DNA of 43,720 bases from contig CAJTQV010000025.1 in NCBI GenBank assembly GCA_910578385.1, positions 1-43,720 on the forward strand. Reading direction: 5' to 3'. A model generated the notes under the pieces. That model worked only from the letters and a program-made list of their open reading frames with translations, was not told the origin of the DNA and ran no database searches. Every line of letters starts with the position of its first letter. The first letter of the stretch is position 1. Positions 17,407 to 24,606 of the stretch are shown here, in pieces. The position numbers and the translations under genes were made by a program. Origin of the DNA: an uncultured Muribaculaceae bacterium. Its GTDB lineage: Bacteria > Bacteroidota > Bacteroidia > Bacteroidales > Muribaculaceae.

Positions 17407-17664
17407 TTATTTCTTGCGGTTCTTGCTCACGTAGTCAGCGATAGAAGCCACCGATTTGAAGATTTCCTTACCCTCGGCGGGGTTGGTGAGCTTGATGCCG
17501 TATTCGCGCTCCATGAGCACAATGAGTTCGAGCGCGTCGATAGAGTCGAGTCCGAGTCCATCGCCAAAGAGGGGAGCCTCCGCATCGATGTCGGCGGCGG
17601 TCATGTCCTCAAGATTGAGCACTTCGATTATCTGGTTCTTGAGTTGTAAGATAAGTTCTTCCAT
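17407..17664 (-). CDS. Acyl carrier protein 1
   Basis: Acyl carrier protein of 85 aa. The phosphopantetheine site is Ser41 in GLDSIDALEL, followed by the usual acidic helix. It would carry the growing chain between ketosynthase, reductase and dehydratases. The start lies 20 bases after a long intercistronic hairpin (17684-17730), which might stabilise the downstream message and raise ACP output. A second, more acidic ACP is at 21344. Confidence 0.92.
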   Translation of the reverse strand: MEELILQLKNQIIEVLNLEDMTAADIDAEAPLFGDGLGLDSIDALELIVLMEREYGIKLTNPAEGKEIFKSVASIADYVSKNRKK

Positions 17665-17683
17665 TTTCTCTATGATGATTTCT

Positions 17684-17730
17684 GAGAGTATGTTTGAACG
17701 TTAATTCGGTTTAAATTCAAATATACTCTC
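17684..17730 (-). other. Intercistronic hairpin just upstream of ACP 1
   Basis: GAGAGTATGTTTGAA (17684-17698) and TTCAAATATACTCTC (17716-17730) form a 15-bp inverted repeat with one mismatch around a 17-nt loop. It touches the stop codon of the upstream gene and ends 19 bases before the ACP start codon. No T-run follows on the minus strand, so an RNA processing or stabilising stem fits better than a terminator. Confidence 0.65.
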
Positions 17731-18328
17731 AATAAAGTTTCGTTATAAGCTGGAATTCGGCGAGGTAGTCCCCGCTGTCGTTCCAGTCCACCCATCCGGT
17801 GATTATCATCGACGGGGTGGAGGTGAGGTAACATTCGGCGGCTCTTTCAAGAACTTCGTCGCGGTCGTAAGAGTCGGCCACGTAGAAAGAGGATTCGCCG
17901 TATATCTTATGGCGTATGGCTATCTCTCCGGTCACTATGTTCGCCAGGGTATAGACGAACAGAGCGGGACTCGGAAAATAGTCCGTGTCGCCGATTGTCT
18001 TCTGGTAGTTCCGGTCGGTCACCAGCGAGCCGTTGCGGTTGAAGAGCACTATGGCGGCATCTTCGAGCCTGTCCGCCGGAATGTTTACCAACAGAAGTTC
18101 CGCAGCCACAAAACCGAGTTTGCAGAGGGCGTCCATCTTGAAGAACTTCGGATAGTCGCCGATAAACTCACGGTAGAGTCCCGTGACATCCGCGCCCGAC
18201 ACAAGCTCACCGTCAACTTCGGCTCCCCTGTTGGAGACGCGCACGCTTCTCAGTACCTTCAAGGCACTTGCTCCGGTTGAGTTATCGCCGCCGGTGATGG
18301 AATTCATATCTGTGCTGTCCGGGTTCAT
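17729..18328 (-). CDS. Short ketosynthase-like protein lacking active-site Cys
   Basis: Protein of 199 aa resembling the N-terminal half of a beta-ketoacyl synthase: KMDALCKLGFVAAELLL, IVLFNRNGSLVTDRNYQ, then PSPALFVYTLANIVTGEIAIRHKIYG. Where the catalytic Cys loop should follow, the sequence reads GESSFYVADSYD with no Cys, and the chain ends soon after MIITGWVDW. The His motifs of the second half are missing. Clean ATGA overlap with the upstream ketosynthase and a strong ribosome-binding site (AAGGAGGAG) argue that it is a maintained gene, not decay. It may be a structural or gating partner of a ketosynthase. Confidence 0.75.
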   Translation of the reverse strand: MNPDSTDMNSITGGDNSTGASALKVLRSVRVSNRGAEVDGELVSGADVTGLYREFIGDYPKFFKMDALCKLGFVAAELLLVNIPADRLEDAAIVLFNRNGSLVTDRNYQKTIGDTDYFPSPALFVYTLANIVTGEIAIRHKIYGESSFYVADSYDRDEVLERAAECYLTSTPSMIITGWVDWNDSGDYLAEFQLITKLY

Positions 18329-19512
18329 GATGCTCCTCCTTTTCTGTAGGCAATTCCGGCGTTGCTCCCGCCGAAACCTGACAATATCTTGATAAACGCT
18401 TTTCTGTCGCTTTTCCTTGTATCGGAACTGAGATTGAGCGCGTATGAGGTGCCTGTTTCGCAGAATCCACGTGTGGGCAATATGATGCCTTTGTCGGCAG
18501 CAGCCATCGAGAGGATTGTCTCAATCACCCCGGCGGCTCCGAGCGTGTGGCCATAGAAACCTTTCAGTCCGTTCACCGGAACATTGTCGAGTCCGGCACG
18601 GTGGAGGGCTATCGACTCCATCTCGTCGTTGTAGGCCGTGGCGGTTCCGTGCGCGTTGACAAACGACAGCTCTTCCGGGCTTAAATCTTCGAGAATGTCG
18701 CGCAAGACACGGTATGAACCTTCACCCGTGCGCGAAGGGCCGGAGATGTGGTTGGCATCGTTGTGTATGGAGCTTGAGATATAATGCCAGTGAGATGAGG
18801 CATCAGAGAGTTCCGCGTCTTGGAAAGAGCGGAGGATGAGGGTCGCGGCTCCTTCGCCGAGGTTGAGGCCGAGACGGTTCTTGTCGTAGGGCTTGCATGG
18901 CTCCGGGCTGAGAGCCTTGAATGACTGGAAACCGGAGATGATGAACTTGGAGAGCACGTCGCAACCGATTACCACCGCTGTCCGGCAACGACCGCCGAGC
19001 AGGGCGCGTACAGCTGCTATCTGTGCGCATACACCCGATATGCAGGCGTTCGAGACGACCGTCGGAGGGTTGGGGTTGCCGAACCACTCCGCAATCTTCT
19101 GTGCCGAACCGGCGAGGTATGCCCGGTCATCGTCAGGGTTCTCTGCAAGCAGATCCACATTCCCTTTTGTGGTGGAGAGTATGAAGAGGACATCGTCGCG
19201 TGTCGGGTCGATTCCACCCTCTCTGATAGCCTTCGAGGCCGAGAGAATGGCGAGCCGCTCCATGAATGTCAGCTCTTCGTCGGGCACACTGCTTCCGGTC
19301 CGTGACTTATCAGCATTGTGCAACGAAATCTCCTCGCGGAAAGCCTCCTCAACCGCATCCCTGTCGAGCAGGGAGCCGCAGAAAGGCTCCGGCAGTCCGA
19401 ATGCTCCCTCATGAAGACGCAGCTCGGAACGACCTTCAAGAATAGCTTCAAGGTTGTCGCCGGTGGTAAGTCCCAACGGTGTGATGATATTGTCGGAAAC
19501 CTTTACAATCAT
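18325..19512 (-). CDS. Beta-ketoacyl-ACP synthase, divergent FabF-like
   Basis: Ketosynthase of 395 aa from the chosen start. The start at 19512 is set by a strong ribosome-binding site (GGGAGGTG, three bases before ATG) and by an ATGA overlap with the thioesterase stop; a longer frame to 19563 lies inside that gene and is less likely. The triad is Cys157 (SNACISG), His288 (VNAHGTATA) and His322 (FYGHT), with Lys317. It is coupled to the short ketosynthase-like gene downstream, so these two may form a complex. It diverges from the other two ketosynthases and may act at initiation. Confidence 0.88.
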   Translation of the reverse strand: MIVKVSDNIITPLGLTTGDNLEAILEGRSELRLHEGAFGLPEPFCGSLLDRDAVEEAFREEISLHNADKSRTGSSVPDEELTFMERLAILSASKAIREGGIDPTRDDVLFILSTTKGNVDLLAENPDDDRAYLAGSAQKIAEWFGNPNPPTVVSNACISGVCAQIAAVRALLGGRCRTAVVIGCDVLSKFIISGFQSFKALSPEPCKPYDKNRLGLNLGEGAATLILRSFQDAELSDASSHWHYISSSIHNDANHISGPSRTGEGSYRVLRDILEDLSPEELSFVNAHGTATAYNDEMESIALHRAGLDNVPVNGLKGFYGHTLGAAGVIETILSMAAADKGIILPTRGFCETGTSYALNLSSDTRKSDRKAFIKILSGFGGSNAGIAYRKGGAS

Positions 19513-19928
19513 AGCACCTCCCATTTCTTTTTCCATTCGCGGTAAAATTCCGGATTGTCCCATACGAGCTGATATTCGCTGTCCATGAACACCTGGACAG
19601 ACCGGCCTGTGGCTACCACCGAACCGTCGGCACGGTCGAATATCTCGTAGTCGAACACTATCTTGGCCGACTCGGTAGGGACATACGTTATGCGCACGGC
19701 CGGCTTCGATTCATACACGAGCGGTTTCTTGTATTTGAACGACAGCTCCACCAGCGGCGCGAAGTAACCGTTGGAGAAGATAGTCATGTAGCCGAGTCCA
19801 TATTTCGCGCCGAATGCCTCGCGGGCATCCTCGAAATAGAGCGGGTATGAGCCGTGCCAAACGATGTTCATCGAGTCAACCTCGCTGAACCGGACCTCGA
19901 AATCTTTTTCTGCCGTAAGTCTCTTCAT
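19509..19928 (-). CDS. 4HBT-type acyl-ACP/CoA thioesterase
   Basis: Hotdog thioesterase of the 4-hydroxybenzoyl-CoA thioesterase/YbgC type, 139 aa from the ATG at 19928. A TTG at 19964 would give 151 aa and overlap the upstream gene. The catalytic Asp18 lies in SEVDSMNIVWHGSY, the classic active-site segment. It may release the finished chain, or edit misprimed ACP, before transfer to the lipid anchor. It is coupled to the ketosynthase downstream by ATGA. Confidence 0.83.
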   Translation of the reverse strand: MKRLTAEKDFEVRFSEVDSMNIVWHGSYPLYFEDAREAFGAKYGLGYMTIFSNGYFAPLVELSFKYKKPLVYESKPAVRITYVPTESAKIVFDYEIFDRADGSVVATGRSVQVFMDSEYQLVWDNPEFYREWKKKWEVL

Positions 19929-19960
19929 TTCTGTCGGGATGGTCTGAACGTGTGGATAAC

Positions 19961-20398
19961 TCAATTCTGTGACTCGGTATCGCTGATTGCAATCTTCATC
20001 TCGGCCTCGGCCACGGGACCATCCGGACCGGTGACAGTAGCGGATACCAGTGTCATTCCAAACACCTCCTGGAGTGTCACGACGCTTGTCTCGATTGTCT
20101 CGCCCACATGCGGGTGGCGGTGTATGCGCAGATTACGTATAGCTCCGATGAATCCCAACTGTATCCCCTTCCGGCGGATATACTTGTTGACATATCCGAT
20201 GCGGGCGGCGCAGGTCTGGGCGATGTTCTCGACTATGCCCGAGGGTGTGAACACACCATCCTCGACCATGATGTTGCCCTCGGTTATTCGGGTGGCGGTG
20301 CGTGTCTCCTTCTCGTCGAAGTGGGTCATGCGTCCTACCATCACGAACGGTTCCTGCTGCGGCAGCAGCTCATGAATGTCAATCTTCTCTATTTCCAT
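19961..20398 (-). CDS. Hotdog 3-hydroxyacyl-ACP dehydratase, ApeP-like
   Basis: Hotdog dehydratase of 145 aa resembling ApeP of aryl-polyene clusters: LLPQQEPFVMVGRM near the N-terminus, then EDGVFTPSGIVENIAQTCAAR with Glu57 on the central helix. In such clusters ApeP-like and ApeI-like dehydratases work together; the partner here is at 13285. The ATG at 20398 overlaps the stop of the acyltransferase upstream as ATGA and is preferred over a TTG one codon earlier. Confidence 0.83.
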   Translation of the reverse strand: MEIEKIDIHELLPQQEPFVMVGRMTHFDEKETRTATRITEGNIMVEDGVFTPSGIVENIAQTCAARIGYVNKYIRRKGIQLGFIGAIRNLRIHRHPHVGETIETSVVTLQEVFGMTLVSATVTGPDGPVAEAEMKIAISDTESQN

Positions 20399-21288
20399 CA
20401 ATCTGTCCAGAAGTCAAAGTAGTTATACCATTGGTCGGGGTGCCGCTTCACGGTCTCCTCAAGCAGCCCCACAAATTCGCGTGCCATAGCCTCGGCGCGT
20501 TGGCGGCTGTTTCCGCCGGCGGGTGTCGAAAGGCGGTGTACGGTGATATGGTACTTCATGAGCGAGGTCTTCATCACGGTCACGAAGAGGAGGGGGGCGT
20601 CGCGGAGAGCGGCGAGCTGGAAAGGCCCCTGCGGGAATTGGGCGGTGGCTCCGAGGAAGGGCAACGCGAACGACTTCGGCGAACCGAACACCCGGTCGGC
20701 CGGCATACTGATAATCTCGCCGTCGGAGAGTGCGCGGTCGGTCAAGAAGAGATGCGACATGTCGGGCGCGACGGGAATCATGCGTATGTTGTTCTCCTCG
20801 AACATGCGGTTGCGGTTGGCCATCACAGAGCCCTTCTCGCCGCCGAACACCATGGCGTTGAAACGCTTCTCGGCCCGAAGCGAATAACCGGCCAGCTCAT
20901 AGTTGCCTATGTGCGAGCTGAGCTGTATGAAACCCTCCGGACGCGAGGCGAGCCGGGTGAAGTTGTTGTAACCATCTATCGAGATCTTGAACTTCTTTCC
21001 GGCATACATCGCGAAGCGGTCAATCACCACCTGCGCGAACTTGCAGTGGTTCACGTAGGTCATCCATGCGGCCTTCATGCGGCCCATGTGGTGACGGCGG
21101 CGGAAGTAACTGTACATGGCCTTCCGCGCAGGGCTGTTGAAGACCAGCGTGGGAGGTATGACGAATACCGAAGCGAAGATGTACAGAAGACGTACATCCA
21201 TAACGCGCAACACACCGATGAGCCACCGGTGCATCCATCCGGTACCGTAAGTGGTACCTACCCATTTGTCATGTTCAAGTTCGCTCAA
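20398..21288 (-). CDS. LpxL/HtrB-like acyltransferase
   Basis: Lipid-A-type acyltransferase of 296 aa. The HX4E catalytic motif is His126-Glu131 in SSHIGNYE. An N-terminal hydrophobic stretch lies at 33-50, and the C-terminal PDQWYNYFDFW is typical of the family. The start appears to be TTG at 21288: no in-frame ATG occurs upstream before the ACP gene, and the segment KWVGTTYGTGWMHR before the first internal Met looks conserved. It probably transfers an acyl or polyene chain from ACP 2, whose gene lies 55 bp upstream, to a lipid acceptor at the inner membrane. Confidence 0.85.
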   Translation of the reverse strand: MSELEHDKWVGTTYGTGWMHRWLIGVLRVMDVRLLYIFASVFVIPPTLVFNSPARKAMYSYFRRRHHMGRMKAAWMTYVNHCKFAQVVIDRFAMYAGKKFKISIDGYNNFTRLASRPEGFIQLSSHIGNYELAGYSLRAEKRFNAMVFGGEKGSVMANRNRMFEENNIRMIPVAPDMSHLFLTDRALSDGEIISMPADRVFGSPKSFALPFLGATAQFPQGPFQLAALRDAPLLFVTVMKTSLMKYHITVHRLSTPAGGNSRQRAEAMAREFVGLLEETVKRHPDQWYNYFDFWTD

Positions 21289-21343
21289 TCCTGTGTCAGT
21301 TGTTCCCTTGTATTTCCGTAGGTTAAAGTGGAGTTTCCGGTTA

Positions 21344-21595
21344 TCAGGCCTTCTCGTTTACTTTCTTTTCGATATATCCGTAGAAGTCGTTGAGTGTAAC
21401 CACACCGGCCATTTCCTCGGGCTTGATCTTGAACCCGAAGTTCTTCTCGACGATAACCACGATGTCAACGAAGTCGAGGCTGTCGATGCCGACATCCTCC
21501 TTGAGTTTCGCCTCGGGGAAGATTTTGTCTTCCTCGACCTCAAGGTCTTCTATGAGAAACTCGCGTACTTTGTTTTCTATTTCAGTTCTGTTCAT
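21344..21595 (-). CDS. Acyl carrier protein 2
   Basis: Acyl carrier protein of 83 aa with Ser39 in GIDSLDFVDI and a long acidic helix. It differs clearly from ACP 1 (17407), so the two are not a recent duplication. Its position between the methyltransferase and the LpxL-like acyltransferase suggests that it presents the starter or finished chain to those enzymes. Confidence 0.92.
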   Translation of the reverse strand: MNRTEIENKVREFLIEDLEVEEDKIFPEAKLKEDVGIDSLDFVDIVVIVEKNFGFKIKPEEMAGVVTLNDFYGYIEKKVNEKA

Positions 21596-21652
21596 ATTTA
21601 GGGTTGTTTTCAGTCAGGTTGTTTTAATCTGAAGTGGCGCGTCCTTATCCGT

Positions 21653-22759
21653 TCACTTCTTTTCCGGAATGCGGCACACCATGATGCTGTGTCCATGGCC
21701 GAGGTGGTCATGTATGGTCTCTATTTCGAGACCGGCTTCGGCCACGAGACGCGCCATGTCCTCGGAGTGGTACATCTTGCTGTTGCCGTTGGCTATGGCC
21801 GTGAAGTAAAGGCTTGTCAGCGTAAGGCAGAGGGCCGCAGGCTCGAAGCGCTGGCGGTCCCAGAGCGTCTCCATTATGTACAGGCGCGAGTCTGTGTCCA
21901 TTACCTTGGCGGCGCGGCGGAGAATGCTCACAATCTGCGGCTCGCTGAAGCAGTCGAGAAACTGGCTCATCCATACCGCCTCGAACTTGCGGCCCGAGGG
22001 CATCTCAGTGGTCTCGTCGAGCAGGTCGGCACCGAGTCCGTCAATGCGGTCAGCGCCCGGTTTGCCGTCGATGTTTGCGCGCATCAGTCCGATCTGCTGC
22101 GGCAGGTCGAGGATTGTGACGCGCACGTCGGGGTCGTGGGCAACGCAACGGAGAGCCAAGCGGCCAGTGTTGCCTCCCACGTCGAGGAGAGTCTTTGGCT
22201 TCGTGGCGAACACTATCTGAAGTGCCTCGTCGAAAGAATTGTCAGAATAGAAATGGTCGAAGCCGAACCAGCTCTTCTGTATATGTTCAGGCAGGGAGGA
22301 GAGGCCTTCGTAGACCGTCGGCCAGTCGCCGAGAGTCTTCAGACCGGCGGGACGACCTTCGGTGAGAGCTTCCTCAAGGTTGAACCAGCCGAGGTAATTC
22401 ACGTCGTGGTTGAAGTCGATGTTGACGCGTGTGGCCTTGTCGTTGATGAGGAACCATCCGGTCTTGGATATCCGGAACCGGTCGGTGTCTTTGTCAACAA
22501 GGAGGATTCCGATGCAGAGCGACGCTTCGAGCAGGCACTTCGCGGCATACTGCGACAATCCGGCACGCCGGGCCACCTCGTCGATAGTGAGACCGTTGTC
22601 GCTGTCGCGCAGCATATCCATGATGCCGAGTTTCAGCATGATTCTCGCCGTCTGGAAAATCACGGGGCCGAAGGCGATGAACTCGGCCATGCGCTGTGCC
22701 TCGCGCGCGCCGAGAGTGTCGCGGGTATATCTCTTCTCAAGTTCCGGAAACAGGTTCAT
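21653..22759 (-). CDS. SAM-dependent methyltransferase (O-methyltransferase type)
   Basis: Methyltransferase of 368 aa in the family with an N-terminal winged-helix dimerisation domain (about 25-105) and a C-terminal Rossmann domain. SAM motif I is LLDVGGNTGR (191-200), followed by TILDLPQQ, and QFLDCFSEPQ marks the post-II region. Aryl-polyene clusters often carry a methyltransferase that modifies the aryl head group, so ring O- or C-methylation is the likely role. The start is the only suitable ATG after the 92-bp gap upstream. Confidence 0.86.
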   Translation of the reverse strand: MNLFPELEKRYTRDTLGAREAQRMAEFIAFGPVIFQTARIMLKLGIMDMLRDSDNGLTIDEVARRAGLSQYAAKCLLEASLCIGILLVDKDTDRFRISKTGWFLINDKATRVNIDFNHDVNYLGWFNLEEALTEGRPAGLKTLGDWPTVYEGLSSLPEHIQKSWFGFDHFYSDNSFDEALQIVFATKPKTLLDVGGNTGRLALRCVAHDPDVRVTILDLPQQIGLMRANIDGKPGADRIDGLGADLLDETTEMPSGRKFEAVWMSQFLDCFSEPQIVSILRRAAKVMDTDSRLYIMETLWDRQRFEPAALCLTLTSLYFTAIANGNSKMYHSEDMARLVAEAGLEIETIHDHLGHGHSIMVCRIPEKK

Positions 22760-22812
22760 ACACTATCTTTTTTATGAGGCGGACTCTAAATTGTGACTCA
22801 ATTGGTATAACG

Positions 22813-22844
22813 CGCCGTCTCCGCCAACTGTGACAGAGACGGCG
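22813..22844 (-). other. Intercistronic 9-bp perfect hairpin
   Basis: CGCCGTCTC and GAGACGGCG pair perfectly around a 14-nt loop in the gap between a secreted-protein gene and the methyltransferase gene. No T-tract follows in the direction of transcription. It might be a partial terminator or a processing site that separates the envelope-gene block from the biosynthetic block. Confidence 0.55.
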
Positions 22845-22851
22845 AGTCAAG

Positions 22852-23409
22852 TTATTTGGCTTTGTTGATAAGTTTTGCGAGGTCTTGCGCGAGATCCTGA
22901 TATGCCAGCACGCGGCGTGCCTCGTTGCTGTATGCCGACTTGCCCGAGCAGTCATAGGTGATGGTCGCGACGGTAGACTTGTCATCGAGCTTTATGACAT
23001 CTACAGTGCCTTCGATGTGGGCACCGCGTGCGAAACCTCCGAAAGCGATTGCCGCGCCGAGCGAGCCGTAGTGGAACTTGTCGACATGAATCACCATCTC
23101 ATACTGAGCCGCATCCTCGTCATCGGTGATGAGAGCGTATTTCTTGTCTTTCTTGTTGAAGAGCACGTCGAAAGCAGACTCGCTGCCCGCAACCTCGGCC
23201 GGATAGTCGCGTTCCCATTCAGGACCCTTCTCTTTCAGGAACTCGGCCGGATCCTTGTCCTCGATGAGCATCTTGTCATAATCCCATGTGACGAGCACGC
23301 GCACATCGGGGTTTTTCAGCTCTTTCACACTGCCGCTTGTGATATCGGCGTCAGCCCATGCACTCAGTGAGATCATGGCTGCGGCTACCGGAAGAATGTA
23401 CTTTTTCAT
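22852..23409 (-). CDS. Secreted protein in polyene cluster, unknown (paralogue A)
   Basis: Protein of 185 aa that I do not recognise. It has a signal peptide (MKKYILPVAAAMISLSAWA), then SGSVKELKNPDVRVLVTWDYDKM, an acidic middle part, MVIHVDKFHYGSLGAAIAFGGFARGAHIEGTVDV, and a terminal helix ending LAQDLAKLINKAK. The pattern (a GS-x-LKN segment, a strand pair near the middle, a Gly-rich stretch, a terminal amphipathic helix) recurs in the next gene upstream (23474), suggesting a diverged duplication. Soluble and periplasmic by signal peptide; no lipobox. Confidence 0.75.
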   Translation of the reverse strand: MKKYILPVAAAMISLSAWADADITSGSVKELKNPDVRVLVTWDYDKMLIEDKDPAEFLKEKGPEWERDYPAEVAGSESAFDVLFNKKDKKYALITDDEDAAQYEMVIHVDKFHYGSLGAAIAFGGFARGAHIEGTVDVIKLDDKSTVATITYDCSGKSAYSNEARRVLAYQDLAQDLAKLINKAK

Positions 23410-23473
23410 TGTTCTTTCTTTTAGATGGTTGATTGTTGTCTGGGTCTCTCAGTAGACTTTGCAAGTCGTATCG

Positions 23474-24034
23474 TTATTTTCCGCTGTGATAGATAAGGTC
23501 GCACAGATATTCGGCCAGGTCGCTGAACACCTGTTTCAGCCCCGGGAAACCGGGCACCGCGCCACCCATGATTGTTCCGTTCATTTTCAGAATCTCGACA
23601 GTAGCGAAAGGTTCGGTGTCACCACGTTTGTAGAAATCCGCATATCCGCTGACGGAGGAACCGCCGTATCCGGTCTTGGCTCCCATCTGGAGTGTCTTGA
23701 CGACAATCCTGAGTTCCAGAGGCGCGCTATCGGAGGTCGTGGCCTTCGGACCTTTCTCTATGTCATCGTCCCAACGCTCCATGAACCATTGAAGCATCTC
23801 CGGCTCATAGCGGCGGAATGTCTCCATGTCGCTCTTGTAGTCTTCGGTGATATACTGCTCAAGCGGCTTGCGGTTCGCTTTCGTGCGGCTGAAGTCAATC
23901 ACACACTCAATCTCCCCACCACTGTTTTTAAGAGTGGAGAGCGAGCCGCTTTTCAGCCTCAGAGGATTATCCTTGGCTGTGGCGGCAATGCCGCTGAACA
24001 CAATCAGAAGGAGGAGTAAACAGAGTTTCTTCAT
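23474..24034 (-). CDS. Secreted protein in polyene cluster, unknown (paralogue B)
   Basis: Protein of 186 aa that I do not recognise. It has a signal peptide (MKKLCLLLLLIVFSGIAATA), then SGSLSTLKNSGGEIECVIDFSRT, a helical acidic segment, LRIVVKTLQMGAKTGYGG, YADFYKRGDTEPFATVEILKMNG and a terminal LAEYLCDLIYHSGK. It probably shares ancestry with the gene downstream (22852). Together with the barrel protein upstream it forms a three-gene envelope block inside the biosynthetic operon. Confidence 0.75.
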   Translation of the reverse strand: MKKLCLLLLLIVFSGIAATAKDNPLRLKSGSLSTLKNSGGEIECVIDFSRTKANRKPLEQYITEDYKSDMETFRRYEPEMLQWFMERWDDDIEKGPKATTSDSAPLELRIVVKTLQMGAKTGYGGSSVSGYADFYKRGDTEPFATVEILKMNGTIMGGAVPGFPGLKQVFSDLAEYLCDLIYHSGK

Positions 24035-24052
24035 GGCGGGAATTCACACGGA

Positions 24053-24592
24053 TTAGAAATGTACGCCGATGCGGAAAGCTATGCAGTTGATGTTGCCGGC
24101 CTGCCAGTCCTTGCTGCCGCCGGTGAAGAGCTCGTAGCCGATGCTGGCGTCGAAGCCGAAGCGTTCGGTGAGGTCGAAGGTGCAACCTGCAGCCGGGCTG
24201 AAGTAGAAGCATCCCTCTTCGTCAATTCCGTTGAAACCACCGCCGAGACGTACCCCAACGAAAGGTGAGACGCGCTTAGTGCGGAGTATCTTGTAACGAC
24301 CTTCGGCGAAGAGAACGGCGAGAGCCGAATAGTCGGTATCATCCTCATGATAATCATGCTCGGTGTAGTAGGTGAGGTCAAGCTCGGCACCTAAACCGAC
24401 GAATAGACCGTCGAACAGGCTTACACCGTGCGAGGTGGCAAGTCCGTACATGGCACCTCCGTCATAAAATTTTCCCGAGGGGATAGCGTAGCCTGTCTGC
24501 ATCTCGCCGAAGCCCTTGTAGGTGGGTGTGAGTGCGAACGCCGGAACGGCTGCCGCCGCGCAGAGCGCAAGGGTTGTAAAAATCTTTTTCAT
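24053..24592 (-). CDS. Small outer-membrane beta-barrel protein
   Basis: Predicted outer-membrane protein of 179 aa from the MKKIF start (a GAGG lies just upstream; an ATG three codons earlier is possible). After the signal peptide (about 1-20) come alternating amphipathic strands such as MQTGYAIPSGKFY, LFVGLGAELDLTYYTE, SPFVGVRLGGGF and CIAFRIGVHF, ending in Phe as barrel proteins do. The size fits an eight-strand barrel. It may be the outer-membrane end of polyene export or placement; no substrate channel can be inferred. Confidence 0.78.
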   Translation of the reverse strand: MKKIFTTLALCAAAAVPAFALTPTYKGFGEMQTGYAIPSGKFYDGGAMYGLATSHGVSLFDGLFVGLGAELDLTYYTEHDYHEDDTDYSALAVLFAEGRYKILRTKRVSPFVGVRLGGGFNGIDEEGCFYFSPAAGCTFDLTERFGFDASIGYELFTGGSKDWQAGNINCIAFRIGVHF

Positions 24593-24606
24593 AGTCCTCA
24601 TGTTAT

